Below are positions 40,342 to 48,539 of a stretch of 64,000 nucleotides of DNA, piece by piece (positions within the stretch are counted from its first letter, which is position 1; each line of letters opens with the position of its first letter). Source of the stretch: Streptomyces achromogenes (GTDB lineage Bacteria; Actinomycetota; Actinomycetes; Streptomycetales; Streptomycetaceae). Location: positions 8,184,001 to 8,248,000 of the forward strand of contig NZ_JAUSYH010000001.1 of the NCBI RefSeq assembly GCF_030816715.1, read 5' to 3'. A model generated the notes under the pieces. It was given only the letters and a program-made list of their open reading frames with translations, was not told where the DNA came from and did no database searches. The position numbers and the translations under genes are program-made.

Positions 40342-40691
40342 ACAGCAGGACGCGGCCCGGCCGCCCGTGCCTCTGGGCGTGGGTGGCCGGCAGCCCACCG
40401 GCTCAGGCCTTTCTCAGGCCTCGAGGCCTCAGCGGGACCGCGGCACCGGGTCCGCCGCCGCTCACCGGCGTCGGCCGTGGTGCCGGCGGCCCGTGGCGGG
40501 CGCCGGCGGGAGCGGACGCCGCCGGGTCGCCCGCAGCGCCGTCCCCAGCAGGACGACGGTGGCCCGCCGCCCCACCGCGAAGACCGGCTCCGACAGCGAG
40601 GGCCGGGACGTCCGCGACCGGCCCGGGCCGGCCCGGACCGAGAAGGTCCAGGTCAACCGCGAGGTGACCTGGACCCCGGCGGTTTTCCTCC
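40342..40691. other. Non-coding gap between alpha-galactosidase and SnoaL-like gene
   Basis: Very GC-rich, with no frame having convincing coding character. It contains the terminator at 40645-40675 and short CAGGCCT/GAGGCCT repeats near 40405-40430; otherwise I see nothing. Confidence 0.5.
40645..40675. terminator. Hairpin after the SnoaL-like gene
   Basis: GGTCCAGGTCA and TGACCTGGACC form a perfect 11-bp stem with a 9-nt loop, about 17 nt beyond the stop of the minus-strand gene. Confidence 0.75.
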
Positions 40692-41057
40692 CTACTCGTC
40701 CCATGCCTGGATCATCGTCTGCTCGACGATCTTGCCGTCGCGCAGGGTGATCATCGACTCGGCGAGTACGCGCACGCCGTCCGGGTACCGGCAGGATTCG
40801 CTGTAGGCGGCACGGTCGCCCTGGACGATGCACTCCTCCAGCTTGTGGGTCATGTCCCGGCTGTAGACGTCGTCGAGCAGCTGGGCGATCTCGTCCCGAC
40901 CGTGCAGCACCCGGGGCTTGCTCGGCTGGGTGTTGTGGTCGACGAGCCGCAGTTCCGCGTCGTCGGCGTAGAGCGACAGAAGTGTCGCCGCGGTCTGTCC
41001 TTCAATGCCCTGGCGCAGCGCCTCGGTGTCGAAGGCGGAGCCTGCCGCGGTGCCCAT
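40692..41057 (-). CDS. SnoaL/NTF2-like fold protein
   Basis: A 121-residue protein of the NTF2-like superfamily: an N-terminal helix (FDTEALRQGIEGQTAATLLSLYADDAEL), then VDHNTQPSKPRVLHGRDEIAQLL and the beta sheet ESCRYPDGVRVLAESMITLRDGKIVEQ. This fold makes a small-ligand pocket; some members are cyclases or isomerases, many have no known reaction. No signal peptide. ATG 41057 has a perfect GAGGAGG ribosome site. No neighbour suggests a pathway. Confidence 0.82.
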   Translation of the reverse strand: MGTAAGSAFDTEALRQGIEGQTAATLLSLYADDAELRLVDHNTQPSKPRVLHGRDEIAQLLDDVYSRDMTHKLEECIVQGDRAAYSESCRYPDGVRVLAESMITLRDGKIVEQTMIQAWDE

Positions 41058-41226
41058 GGTGACCTCCTCGGAGGGCAGCGGCCGAGGGGAGAGGTGCCGC
41101 CGGGCCCTCACCTTCGAGGCTCCTCCGCCGAGCCGGGCTCGGCAAGCGCAGCGGCCCGCTCCACCTGTCGGGTGAGCGCGGGCGTCCGGCCGTGTCCGCC
41201 GGACCGGTCACGGCGTTGCTGAGGGC

Positions 41227-41514
41227 ATGATCTCCACTCGACGCATCGCCGCCCTCGCCGCCCTCGCCGCCGGGCTCACGGGCCTCGCGGCGCCCATGGC
41301 GAGCGCGGCCGACGCCCCGGACGCCGGCCGGCTCAACCCGATGACCGCGCTGGACTCGCTCGCGACCTCCCAGATCCCGGCGGAGCACCGCTCCGAACTC
41401 CCGCCCGTCTCAAGGCAGTTGGGCGAGCTCAACAAGGTGATCCCGCTCCAGCGGTTGAGCGAGCTGCACCAGGTCACCGACCTCGCCGCCCCCGTCACCG
41501 GGCTGCTCGGCTGA
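41227..41514 (+). CDS. Small secreted hypothetical protein
   Basis: A 95-residue preprotein with a clear Sec signal peptide (MISTRRIAALAALAAGLTGLAAPMASA, cleavage near Ala27-Ala28) and a mature part of about 67 residues, NPMTALDSLATSQIPAEH to VTDLAAPVTGLLG. It has no cysteine; the mature part is rich in Leu, Pro and polar residues with an amphipathic helix around RQLGELNKVIPLQRLSELHQ. Similar small secreted proteins are common and uncharacterised in Streptomyces. The end APVTGLLG loosely resembles the APVTNLVAGL end of the peptide encoded at 12578-12793, which may be chance. Confidence 0.75.
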   Translation: MISTRRIAALAALAAGLTGLAAPMASAADAPDAGRLNPMTALDSLATSQIPAEHRSELPPVSRQLGELNKVIPLQRLSELHQVTDLAAPVTGLLG

Positions 41515-41652
41515 GCGCCGTATCTCTCCTCGTGGGGGCCGTCCGGAGCACCGGGCGGCCCCCGCACCCGTTCACGGTGTCCGCGCCCTCGGGCGATCAG
41601 TCGAGCGTAGGGTCGGCACAGGGACGGACGACCGCCGACGAAAGGGCAGCCC

Positions 41653-42738
41653 ATGCCGCAGGAAGTACGCGCAGTGATCGCACCGGGCCGGGACGAGCCG
41701 GTGCGGGTGGAGACGATCGTGATCCCGGATCCGGGTCCGGGGGAGGCGGTGGTGCAGGTCCAGGCCTGCGGGGTGTGCCACACCGATCTGCACTACAAGC
41801 AGGGCGGCATCAACGACGAGTTCCCCTTCCTGCTCGGGCACGAGGCGGCGGGCGTGGTCGAGGCGGTCGGCGAGGGCGTCACGGACGTCGCGCCGGGCGA
41901 CTTCGTGATCCTGAACTGGCGGGCGGTGTGCGGCCAGTGCCGGGCCTGCCTGCGGGGCCGGCCGTGGTACTGCTTCGACACGCACAACGCGACGCAGCGG
42001 ATGACCCTGCTGGACGGCACAGAGCTGTCGCCGGCCCTCGGGATCGGCGCCTTCGCGGAGAAGACGCTGGTGGCGGCCGGCCAGTGCACCAAGGTGGACG
42101 CCTCGGTGTCGGCGTCCGTGGCGGGGCTGCTCGGGTGCGGGGTGATGGCGGGCATCGGCGCCGCGATCAACACCGGCGAGGTCGCGCGCGGGGACAGCGT
42201 GGCCGTCATCGGATGCGGCGGCGTCGGCGACGCGGCGGTCGCCGGGTCACGGCTGGCCGGCGCGGCGAAGATCATCGCGGTGGACATCGACGACCGCAAG
42301 CTGGCGAAGGCCCGCGAGATGGGCGCCACGCACACCGTGAACTCCAAGGAGACCGACCCGGTCGAGGCGATCCGAGAGCTGACCGGCGGCTTCGGGGCCG
42401 ACGTCGTCATCGAGGCGGTCGGCCGCCCGGAGACGTACCGGCAGGCCTTCTACGCCCGCGACCTCGCGGGCACCGTCGTCCTCGTCGGCGTCCCCACCCC
42501 CGAGATGAAGCTCGAACTCCCGCTCCTGGACGTGTTCGGCCGCGGCGGGGCGCTGAAGTCGTCCTGGTACGGCGACTGCCTGCCCTCACGTGACTTCCCC
42601 ATGCTCATCGACCTGCATCTGCAGGGCCGCCTGGACCTGGGGGCGTTCGTCACCGAGACCATCGGGCTGGACGAGGTGGAGAAGGCGTTCGAGCGGATGC
42701 ACCACGGGGACGTCCTGCGTTCGGTGGTGGTGCTGTGA
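41653..42738 (+). CDS. S-(hydroxymethyl)mycothiol dehydrogenase (zinc MDR)
   Basis: A 361-residue zinc-dependent medium-chain dehydrogenase. It has the catalytic-zinc segment CGVCHTDLHYKQG and GHEAAGVVE, structural-zinc cysteines in VCGQCRACLRGRPWYC and the NAD-binding GCGGVGDAAVAG with VDIDDRK. The N-terminus and the WRAVCGQC... and THNATQRMTL segments match the mycothiol-dependent formaldehyde dehydrogenase of actinobacteria, which oxidises the mycothiol-formaldehyde adduct in the cytosol. AAAGGG lies upstream of ATG 41653. The stop overlaps the MBL gene start (TGATG), an operon as expected for formaldehyde detoxification. Confidence 0.9.
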   Translation: MPQEVRAVIAPGRDEPVRVETIVIPDPGPGEAVVQVQACGVCHTDLHYKQGGINDEFPFLLGHEAAGVVEAVGEGVTDVAPGDFVILNWRAVCGQCRACLRGRPWYCFDTHNATQRMTLLDGTELSPALGIGAFAEKTLVAAGQCTKVDASVSASVAGLLGCGVMAGIGAAINTGEVARGDSVAVIGCGGVGDAAVAGSRLAGAAKIIAVDIDDRKLAKAREMGATHTVNSKETDPVEAIRELTGGFGADVVIEAVGRPETYRQAFYARDLAGTVVLVGVPTPEMKLELPLLDVFGRGGALKSSWYGDCLPSRDFPMLIDLHLQGRLDLGAFVTETIGLDEVEKAFERMHHGDVLRSVVVL

Positions 42739-43367
42739 TGGCCGCGCGCATCGAACGCCTCGTCACCTCCGGCCGGTTCAGCCTCGACGGCGGCACCTGG
42801 GACGTCGACAACAACGTGTGGATCGTCGGCGACGACCACGAGGCGATCGTCATCGACGCCGCGCACGACGCCGACGCGATCCTCGCGGCCCTCGGCGGGC
42901 GACGGCTGACCGGCATCGTGTGCACCCACGCCCACAACGACCACGTCTCCGCCGCGCCCGCCCTCGCCGACGCGACCGGCGCCACGATCTGGCTGCACCC
43001 CGACGACCTGCCGCTGTGGAAGCTCACCCACCCGGACCGCGAACCGGACGCCCACCTGACCGACGGCCAGGTCATCGAGGCCGCCGGCGCCGATCTCACC
43101 GTGCTGCACACCCCCGGGCACGCACCCGGCGCCGTCTGCCTCCACGAGCCCGGACTGGGCGTGCTGTTCACCGGCGACACCCTCTTCCAGGGCGGCCCCG
43201 GCGCCACCGGCCGCTCCTACTCCCACTTCCCGACCATCATCGCCTCCATCAGGGACCGGCTGCTCGCCCTCCCGCCGGAGACGAAGGTGCTGACCGGGCA
43301 CGGCGAAGCGACCACCATCGGCGCCGAGGCGCCCCACCTCCAGGAGTGGATCGACCGGGGCCACTGA
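42738..43367 (+). CDS. MBL-fold hydrolase (S-formylmycothiol hydrolase-like)
   Basis: A 209-residue metallo-beta-lactamase fold protein. Metal ligands: THAHNDH (HxHxDH), H in LHTPGHAPG, D in FTGDTLFQ and H in LTGHGEATT, all intact for two zinc ions of the glyoxalase-II type. Start codon ATG overlaps the dehydrogenase stop by 1 nt, so the two are coupled. It is the family usually paired with mycothiol-dependent formaldehyde dehydrogenase and likely hydrolyses the S-formylmycothiol product. Function is inferred from context and fold. Confidence 0.87.
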   Translation: MAARIERLVTSGRFSLDGGTWDVDNNVWIVGDDHEAIVIDAAHDADAILAALGGRRLTGIVCTHAHNDHVSAAPALADATGATIWLHPDDLPLWKLTHPDREPDAHLTDGQVIEAAGADLTVLHTPGHAPGAVCLHEPGLGVLFTGDTLFQGGPGATGRSYSHFPTIIASIRDRLLALPPETKVLTGHGEATTIGAEAPHLQEWIDRGH

Positions 43368-43403
43368 CGCGAAAAGACGGCGCGCCGCCGCACCGGACGG
43401 CCG

Positions 43404-43409
43404 TACCCT
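43404..43409 (+). promoter_or_regulatory. -10 element TACCCT of a probable leaderless DUF4180 mRNA
   Basis: TACCCT ends 7 nt before the ATG at 43417 and there is no ribosome binding site. Confidence 0.45.
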
Positions 43410-43416
43410 CACGGGC

Positions 43417-43791
43417 ATGACCGGCACTCTCCTGACCCTGCACGGCACCCGCGTCCTGCGGTGCGCCCCCGACGGCCCACCGCTCGACGGGGAGCGCGCC
43501 GCACTCGACCTGATCGGCGACGCGTTCGGCCAGGACGCCCAGCTGGTGGCCGTGCCCGCGGAACGCGTCGGGGAGGACTTCTTCCGGCTGCGGTCCGGGG
43601 TCGCCGGCGAGGTCGTGCAGAAGTTCGTGAACTACCGGATACGGCTGGCCGTCGTCGGAGACGTCTCCCGGCAGCTGGCCGAGAGCTCCGCGCTGCGGGA
43701 CTTCGTGCGGGAGGCGAACCGCGGCAGTCAGCTGTGGTTCCTGGCGGACGACGGCGCGCTGGACGACCGGCTGAACCCGGCCACCGGCTGA
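43417..43791 (+). CDS. DUF4180 domain protein
   Basis: A 124-residue cytoplasmic protein matching the DUF4180 pattern: an N-terminal strand (TLLTLHGTRVLRC), ALDLIGDAFGQDAQLVAVPAERV, GEDFFRLRSGVAGEVVQKFVNY and the conserved end ALRDFVREANRGSQLWFL. Function unknown. It follows the MBL gene by 49 nt, but a -10 element and the lack of a ribosome site suggest its own leaderless transcript. Confidence 0.8.
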   Translation: MTGTLLTLHGTRVLRCAPDGPPLDGERAALDLIGDAFGQDAQLVAVPAERVGEDFFRLRSGVAGEVVQKFVNYRIRLAVVGDVSRQLAESSALRDFVREANRGSQLWFLADDGALDDRLNPATG

Positions 43792-43954
43792 GCGCGGCAC
43801 CGGCTGACCCCGGCCACCGGCCGGGCACGACCGCCGGATGACACCCGCGGGCCGAGCCCGGCCGGGTGAGGTCCGCGGAAAGGCGACAGAAGACGTCCGG
43901 ATTTCCCGCGATCCTCGTGGTGACACCCCACACCGAGGAGCCGGGAGGCAGAAC

Positions 43955-44862
43955 ATGTCAGGACCGCTGGAGGGCCGGGTCGCCCTGGTCGCGGGAGCGA
44001 CCCGGGGCGCCGGCCGGGGCATCGCCGTGGAGCTGGGCGCGGCCGGCGCCACCGTCTACGTGACCGGGCGCACCACCCGCGAGCGGCGCTCCGAGTACGA
44101 CCGCCCCGAGACCGTAGAGGACACCGCCGACCTGGTCACCGAGGCCGGCGGCCGGGGCGTCGCCGTACCCACCGACCACCTCGACCCGGCGCAGGTGCGG
44201 GCCCTTGTCGAGCGCGTCGCGGACGAGCAGGGCCGCCTCGACGTCCTGGTCAACGACATCTGGGGCGGCGAGAAGCTCTTCGAGTGGGACACCCCCGTCT
44301 GGGAGCACGACCTGGACAACGGACTGCGGATGCTGCGGCTCGCCGTCGAGACCCACGCCGTCACCAGCCACCACGCCCTGCCGCTGCTGCTGCGCACGCC
44401 GGGCGGACTGGTCGTCGAGATGACCGACGGCACCGCCGAGTACAACCGCGACACCTACCGGGTGAACTTCTTCTACGACCTCGCCAAGGCCTCCGTCCTG
44501 CGCATGGCCTTCGCTCTCGCCCACGAGATCGGGCCCCGGGGGGCCACCGCCGTGGCGCTCACCCCCGGCTGGCTGCGCTCGGAGCTGATGCTCGCGGCGT
44601 CCGCGAGGACAACTGGCGCGACGCTCTCGACCGGGTCCCGCACTTCGCCATCTCGGAGACGCCCCGCTACGTCGGCAGCGCCGTCGCCGCGCTCGCCGCC
44701 GACCCGGACGTCGCCCGCCGCAACGGACAGTCGCTCTCCAGCGGCGGCCTCGCCCGGGAGTACGGCTTCACCGACCTCGACGGCAGCCGTCCGGACGCCT
44801 GGCGCTACCTCGTGGAGGTGCAGGACGCGGGAAAGCCGGCCGACACCACCGGCTACCGCTGA
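43955..44862 (+). pseudogene. Short-chain dehydrogenase/reductase, frameshifted
   Basis: The 5' part (43955 to about 44594) encodes a good SDR: GATRGAGRGIA cofactor loop, VYVTGRTT, VNDIWGGEKLFE, and the active-site region EMTDGTAEYNRDTYRVNFFYDLAKAS (tyrosine-Lys pair). At ELML the reading frame shifts by -1 and the other frame continues GVREDNWRDALDRVPHFAIS through YGFTDLDGSRPDAWRYL to a stop at 44860-44862. The join looks like a deletion of 1 or 7 nt near 44594-44596. The original frame would run on to 45454 across the opposite-strand gene. It is a pseudogene, or a sequencing error. ATG 43955 has GGGAGG upstream. Confidence 0.8.
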
Positions 44863-44866
44863 GCGT

Positions 44867-45421
44867 TCACGGCGACGGCGACGCCGAGGACGAGGGTGGC
44901 GGCATCGTCGGCCAGTGTGCCGGGTGGCCGGGCGGCAGGCCGAGGTCCTCGCGTACGGCCGCGTAGTAGCCCTCGCGGCCGGCGCGCTGCCGCTCCAGCA
45001 GCGCCTGCCAGGCCCGCGGATCGTGTGTTCCCTCCCGCAGGAAGCGCTCCATGTCCATCACCACGGTCACCCACGTCCGCGCCCGTTCCACCACGTCGCG
45101 GCTGCCCAGCATGACCAGCGCCTCACCCGCCGGATCGCGTCCGTCGGTGGCCTGCGCCAGCTGCGGCTCCGCCTCCTGCGGGGACAGCGGATAGGGGTGC
45201 GGGTCGTTGCCCAGGTGCGAGGCGACGCGGTACATCAGGTTGACCGACCTCTTCACCGCCCGCGCGTACTCGGCGTACACCGACAGCCGCCGCTCCTCCC
45301 ACCGCGCCGACCGCTCGCGCGCGAACCTTGCCCGGTCGCTGCGCACGAGCGCGAGATACGAACCGAGGGCGCCGACGACGACGCCCAGGAGGGCGGGAAG
45401 CTGCTGGAGGAACGCGGACAT
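44867..45421 (-). CDS. Hypothetical membrane-anchored protein
   Basis: A 184-residue protein with an N-terminal membrane helix (SAFLQQLPALLGVVVGALGSYLALV) then a long charged helical stretch (RSDRARFARERSARWEERRLSVYAEYARAVKRSVNL), so likely a single-pass protein with a cytoplasmic coiled-coil-like domain. The tail is Pro/Ser-rich. No known family recognised, but the N-terminal helix followed by an RW-EERRL segment is frequent in Streptomyces membrane proteins of unknown role. Its stop lies only 4 nt from the stop of the converging SDR pseudogene. Confidence 0.7.
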   Translation of the reverse strand: MSAFLQQLPALLGVVVGALGSYLALVRSDRARFARERSARWEERRLSVYAEYARAVKRSVNLMYRVASHLGNDPHPYPLSPQEAEPQLAQATDGRDPAGEALVMLGSRDVVERARTWVTVVMDMERFLREGTHDPRAWQALLERQRAGREGYYAAVREDLGLPPGHPAHWPTMPPPSSSASPSP

Positions 45422-45462
45422 ACCCGCACGGAACCCTTTCTGAGGGCACGGTGACGCTCAAC

Positions 45463-45497
45463 GGACCGTCGGATCATTTCACTTGATCTGACGGTCC
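45463..45497. promoter_or_regulatory. Long inverted repeat upstream of the L,D-transpeptidase
   Basis: GGACCGTCGGATCA (45463-45476) and TGATCTGACGGTCC (45484-45497) pair over 14 bp with one mismatch, around a 7-nt spacer. It sits between two divergent genes, about 110 nt before the transpeptidase ATG, and may be a regulator site. Confidence 0.55.
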
Positions 45498-45604
45498 GGA
45501 AGTTCACTGTTTCGTCACAGACCGGTGCCTACCACAACCACGGCCCCCGCCGGCCGGTCTACGTTGACGAAAACGCGGGAACAGTGGCAGGGAGAGGGCA
45601 GGTC

Positions 45605-46300
45605 ATGGGGGACATACGCAGACGAGGGGCGGTCGTGCTCGGGATCACCGGGCTGGTCGCGCCGTTGACGCTCGCGTTGGGCGCGGCGCCGGCCCAGGCC
45701 GCGAGTTGCACGACGTCGGCCGGGCCGTACCAGAAGCAGGTGGAGAAGTTCCTCGGGCGGCCCGTGGACGGCAAGCAGTCGGGCGCCGACTGCTCGGCGA
45801 TCCGGGCTTTCCAGAACAAGCACGGCATCACGCCGAACATCGGCTACGCGGGGCCCGTCACATGGGGCGTGATGGACCTCATGAACAAGCAGAAGGCGGT
45901 GGGCAACAAGCCCAACAAGGCGGGCAAGTGCCCCACCAACAAGGGCCGTATCGCCTGCGTCAACCTCACCCTCCAGATCAGCTGGATCCAGGACGGCAGC
46001 AGGCTGGTCTACGGACCGGTCCCGGTCCGCACCGGCCGTAACGGCTACGAGACCCGCACGGGTCTGAAGAAGATCTACTGGCGGCACATCGACCACGTGT
46101 CGACCATCTATAACGTGCCCATGCCCTACAGCCAGTTCTTCGACGGCGGCCAGGCCTTCCACTCGGTCGGCGTCAGCATGTGGAACCCGCCGGGCTCCCA
46201 TGGCTGCGTGAACATGACGAGCACGACCGCCAAGAAGTACTGGTCGCTGCTGAAGAACGGCGACGACGTCTTCGTGTACGGGCGCAAGCCGGGCACCTGA
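45605..46300 (+). CDS. Secreted L,D-transpeptidase (YkuD) with N-terminal peptidoglycan-binding region
   Basis: A 231-residue exported enzyme that would form 3-3 cross-links in peptidoglycan or attach proteins to it. Signal peptide (MGDIRRRGAVVLGITGLVAP to about AQAA), a peptidoglycan-binding-like region (CTTSAGPYQKQVEKF, then IRAFQNKHGITPNIGYAGP), and a YkuD domain ending with the catalytic S-H199-G-C201-V-N motif and NPPGS. ATG 45605 has AGGG about 9 nt upstream. Its single-domain form is smaller than typical mycobacterial Ldt proteins, which carry Ig-like domains. The long inverted repeat upstream may regulate it. Confidence 0.9.
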   Translation: MGDIRRRGAVVLGITGLVAPLTLALGAAPAQAASCTTSAGPYQKQVEKFLGRPVDGKQSGADCSAIRAFQNKHGITPNIGYAGPVTWGVMDLMNKQKAVGNKPNKAGKCPTNKGRIACVNLTLQISWIQDGSRLVYGPVPVRTGRNGYETRTGLKKIYWRHIDHVSTIYNVPMPYSQFFDGGQAFHSVGVSMWNPPGSHGCVNMTSTTAKKYWSLLKNGDDVFVYGRKPGT

Positions 46301-46310
46301 GCCGGGGGCC

Positions 46311-46329
46311 GCGCCGCGTCACGCGGCGC
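46311..46329 (+). terminator. Hairpin after the L,D-transpeptidase
   Basis: GCGCCGCG-TCA-CGCGGCGC is a perfect 8-bp stem 10 nt after the stop. Confidence 0.7.
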
Positions 46330-46476
46330 GGCGCGACCGGCGCTCTGGGTCCCGGCGCCGGGCTCAGCGGAGGGCTGAACCGTGCCGCGGGGGTTGACAG
46401 ATGGACGTGATCAGTAACACGTCCGATATGTCTGATTCATTCGTGATGACTCACGCGGCCTTCACCTCGGACGCCG

Positions 46477-46482
46477 TAAGAT
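46477..46482 (+). promoter_or_regulatory. -10 element TAAGAT of a probable leaderless mRNA
   Basis: TAAGAT ends 7 nt before the ATG at 46490; the upstream 46390-46480 stretch is unusually AT-rich for this window and TTGACA lies at 46394-46399. Confidence 0.55.
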
Positions 46483-46489
46483 TCACACC

Positions 46490-46660
46490 ATGTCCACCAC
46501 TGTTGGAACCCTCTCCGAGCGATCGGCCGCGGAGGTCAACGAGGAGATCAGGGCCCTGTGGCTCCGGTCCGGCGGGACACTGAGCGTCGAGCAGCGTGAG
46601 GAGTACCAGCGGCTCGTCCTCGAGTGGGCCGCCGCACCGCAGCCCGTCGAAGCGGCCTGA
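46490..46660 (+). CDS. Small conserved-type hypothetical protein
   Basis: A 56-residue acidic helical protein (STTVGTLSERSAAEVN, EEIRALWLRSGGTLSVEQ, REEYQRLVLEWAAA) with strongly biased codons and no cysteine, signal peptide or membrane segment. There is no ribosome site, and a -10 hexamer stands 7 nt before the ATG, indicating a leaderless transcript. The helix-turn pattern could bind a partner protein; function unknown. Confidence 0.6.
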   Translation: MSTTVGTLSERSAAEVNEEIRALWLRSGGTLSVEQREEYQRLVLEWAAAPQPVEAA

Positions 46661-46779
46661 CCGCCTCCCGACCACCGGGCCGCCCCGCTTCCGTCCACGC
46701 ACCGGCGCTCCTGGCCCCCCGGCTGACCCGCGCCTCCCGGTCTCACCGCCCCCCGCTCAGGACTTCGTCCGAGCCGGGG

Positions 46780-46803
46780 GGCTCCGCCGTGTCCGGCGGA
46801 GCC
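46780..46803. terminator. Bidirectional hairpin between the small ORF and S1 protease
   Basis: GGCTCCGCCG-TGTC-CGGCGGAGCC is a perfect 10-bp stem. A second imperfect stem of CCCCCC and GGGGGG is just upstream. Confidence 0.75.
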
Positions 46804-46823
46804 TGCGTCGGCGCCCGGCCGGG

Positions 46824-48221
46824 TCATCCCCAGGTCGCCGAGTAGTACCGCTGATAGGCCTTGCGGTCCTGTTCGGCGCGGATGTACCGGGTCGCGACCA
46901 GGGCGACCATGCTGCCCGCCAGGACCAGCAGACCGGGGCCGATGTTCTTCGGGTCGGTGAGCCGGGAGGCGAGGGTGGCGGTTTCGCCGCCACCGGTCAC
47001 CGGGGTGGTCGAGCCCGGCGAGGCCGAACCCGGGGAGGCCGCCGACTGGGTGTTGGTGGCGGCCGGCGCGGGCTCGGCGGACGAGGCGGGCGCCCCGCCC
47101 TGGCCGTTGCCGGACGGCGCCGCCACAATCAGCTGGACGCCCAGCTGGTTCAGCGCGTCGCCCACCGGCTGGAAGAACGTCTGGCCGCCGGTCTTGCAGT
47201 CGCCGCTGCCGCCCGAGGTGATGCCGAGGGCGATGCCCTCGGAGAACATCGGGCCGCCGCTGTCGCCCGGTTCGGCGCACACGTTCGTCTCGATGAGCCC
47301 GCCGACCGTGCCCTCCGGGTAGTTCACCGTCGCGTCCAGGCCGGTCACCTCCCCGTCGCGCAGTCCGCTGGTGCTGCCGCTGCGGAACACCCGCTGGCCC
47401 ACGGCCGCGTCGCCCGTGCCCGTGATCCGTACCCCGTTGCCGTTGCCGATGGCGACCACGTCGGCGCTCGCCCCCGCCTTGCCGCTCGCGTACTGCACCA
47501 GCGAGAAGTCGCTGCCGGGGAAATTGGAGTTGACCGTCTGGCCCACCTGCTGCTTGGCCTGGTTGTCGGCGAACCAGGTCGACCCGGTGGGGCCGCAGTG
47601 CCCGGCGGTGAGGATGAAGTCGCTGGTCCCGTTGGTCACGTTGAAGCCGGCCGAACAGCGTCCGCCGGTCGACAGGATGGGCTGTGCCCCGTTGATCCGG
47701 GTGGTGAACGTGCCGGTGGTGCGCTCCATGCGGACGAAGCTGCCGATACCGCCGGCCGTCCGCGTCAGCTTCGACCAGTCCGAGGACGACACGGTGCTGT
47801 CGCCCTGCACGACGATCTGGTTGGACCGGTAGTCCATCACCCACGCCGTGCCGGCCACCCGCGGAGCCGAACGCAGCGCCGCCGTGGCCGACTTGAGCTC
47901 GTTCATGCTGTGCGACACGACCTTCGCGACGGCGCCCGCCGCCCGCACGGCCTCGGCCGTCTTCTCGTCGGTGACGCCGACGACGGGTCGCCCCTCGGAG
48001 TCGAGCCAGGTGCCGGCCGTGCGCGCGGCGCCGAACTTCTCGACGAGCGCCGCCCCCGGGTTCGTGACGACGGACTCCGCGGCGCTGCGCGGAACCGCCG
48101 CCGTGCCGGGCGGCTCGCTCGCCATGGCGGCCTGCGTGACCATGGCTCCTCCCAGGAGAAGTCCGCCGACCGCCGCCAGCCGTGTCACTCGCCGGACGGT
48201 CCGTCGTCGTACGTGCCTCAT
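46824..48221 (-). CDS. Membrane-anchored S1 family serine protease
   Basis: A 465-residue protease. A basic signal sequence (MRHVRRRTVRRVTRLAAVGG) is followed by a propeptide and an S1 domain with His208 (LTAGHCGP), Asp238 (SDFSLVQY) and Ser321 (EPGDSGGPM). After residue 365 comes a Pro/Ser/Ala linker, then a hydrophobic helix (about 435-453, IGPGLLVLAGSMVALVATRYI) and a short polar tail (RAEQDRKAYQRYY). This predicts a protease held at the outer face of the membrane instead of being released. It is related to the protease at 13775-15298 but lacks its acidic repeats. Confidence 0.88.
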   Translation of the reverse strand: MRHVRRRTVRRVTRLAAVGGLLLGGAMVTQAAMASEPPGTAAVPRSAAESVVTNPGAALVEKFGAARTAGTWLDSEGRPVVGVTDEKTAEAVRAAGAVAKVVSHSMNELKSATAALRSAPRVAGTAWVMDYRSNQIVVQGDSTVSSSDWSKLTRTAGGIGSFVRMERTTGTFTTRINGAQPILSTGGRCSAGFNVTNGTSDFILTAGHCGPTGSTWFADNQAKQQVGQTVNSNFPGSDFSLVQYASGKAGASADVVAIGNGNGVRITGTGDAAVGQRVFRSGSTSGLRDGEVTGLDATVNYPEGTVGGLIETNVCAEPGDSGGPMFSEGIALGITSGGSGDCKTGGQTFFQPVGDALNQLGVQLIVAAPSGNGQGGAPASSAEPAPAATNTQSAASPGSASPGSTTPVTGGGETATLASRLTDPKNIGPGLLVLAGSMVALVATRYIRAEQDRKAYQRYYSATWG

Positions 48222-48539
48222 GCCTGGCTCCCGAAACCCTGAACGCGCGGACTCAACACCGCGGGGCCCTCCGGTCGTTGAGCACCCTCACCTCCATACG
48301 CGCGAAAACCCGGGAGTGTTCAGCCGCCGGCCGCCGGAAGTGATCGCGGCCGGCAACCGCGCGCCGACCGAGCGAAGACCCGCGGCCTCGTGCGTTCGCG
48401 TCCCGCTGCCGGCGCCTCACGCCCACCGGTGGGAAGCGGCGCGTCGCACCCGACCGCAGCGCCCCCGGGGCCGCCGGACCGGCCGGATCTCCGGGTGTAC
48501 GGGAGCGACGTGACCTCCCGGGACTGCGGGACCGTCCGC
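48222..48539. other. Non-coding gap between S1 protease and DUF3800-like gene
   Basis: 318 nt with no convincing gene. It should hold the promoter of the S1 protease near 48230-48320; I see no clear boxes or terminator. Confidence 0.4.

Noticed and set aside
46401..46583. A 60-residue frame starting at ATG 46401
   Set aside because: Its codon use is AT-rich and unlike a gene, no ribosome site precedes it, and it overlaps a better small gene and its promoter.
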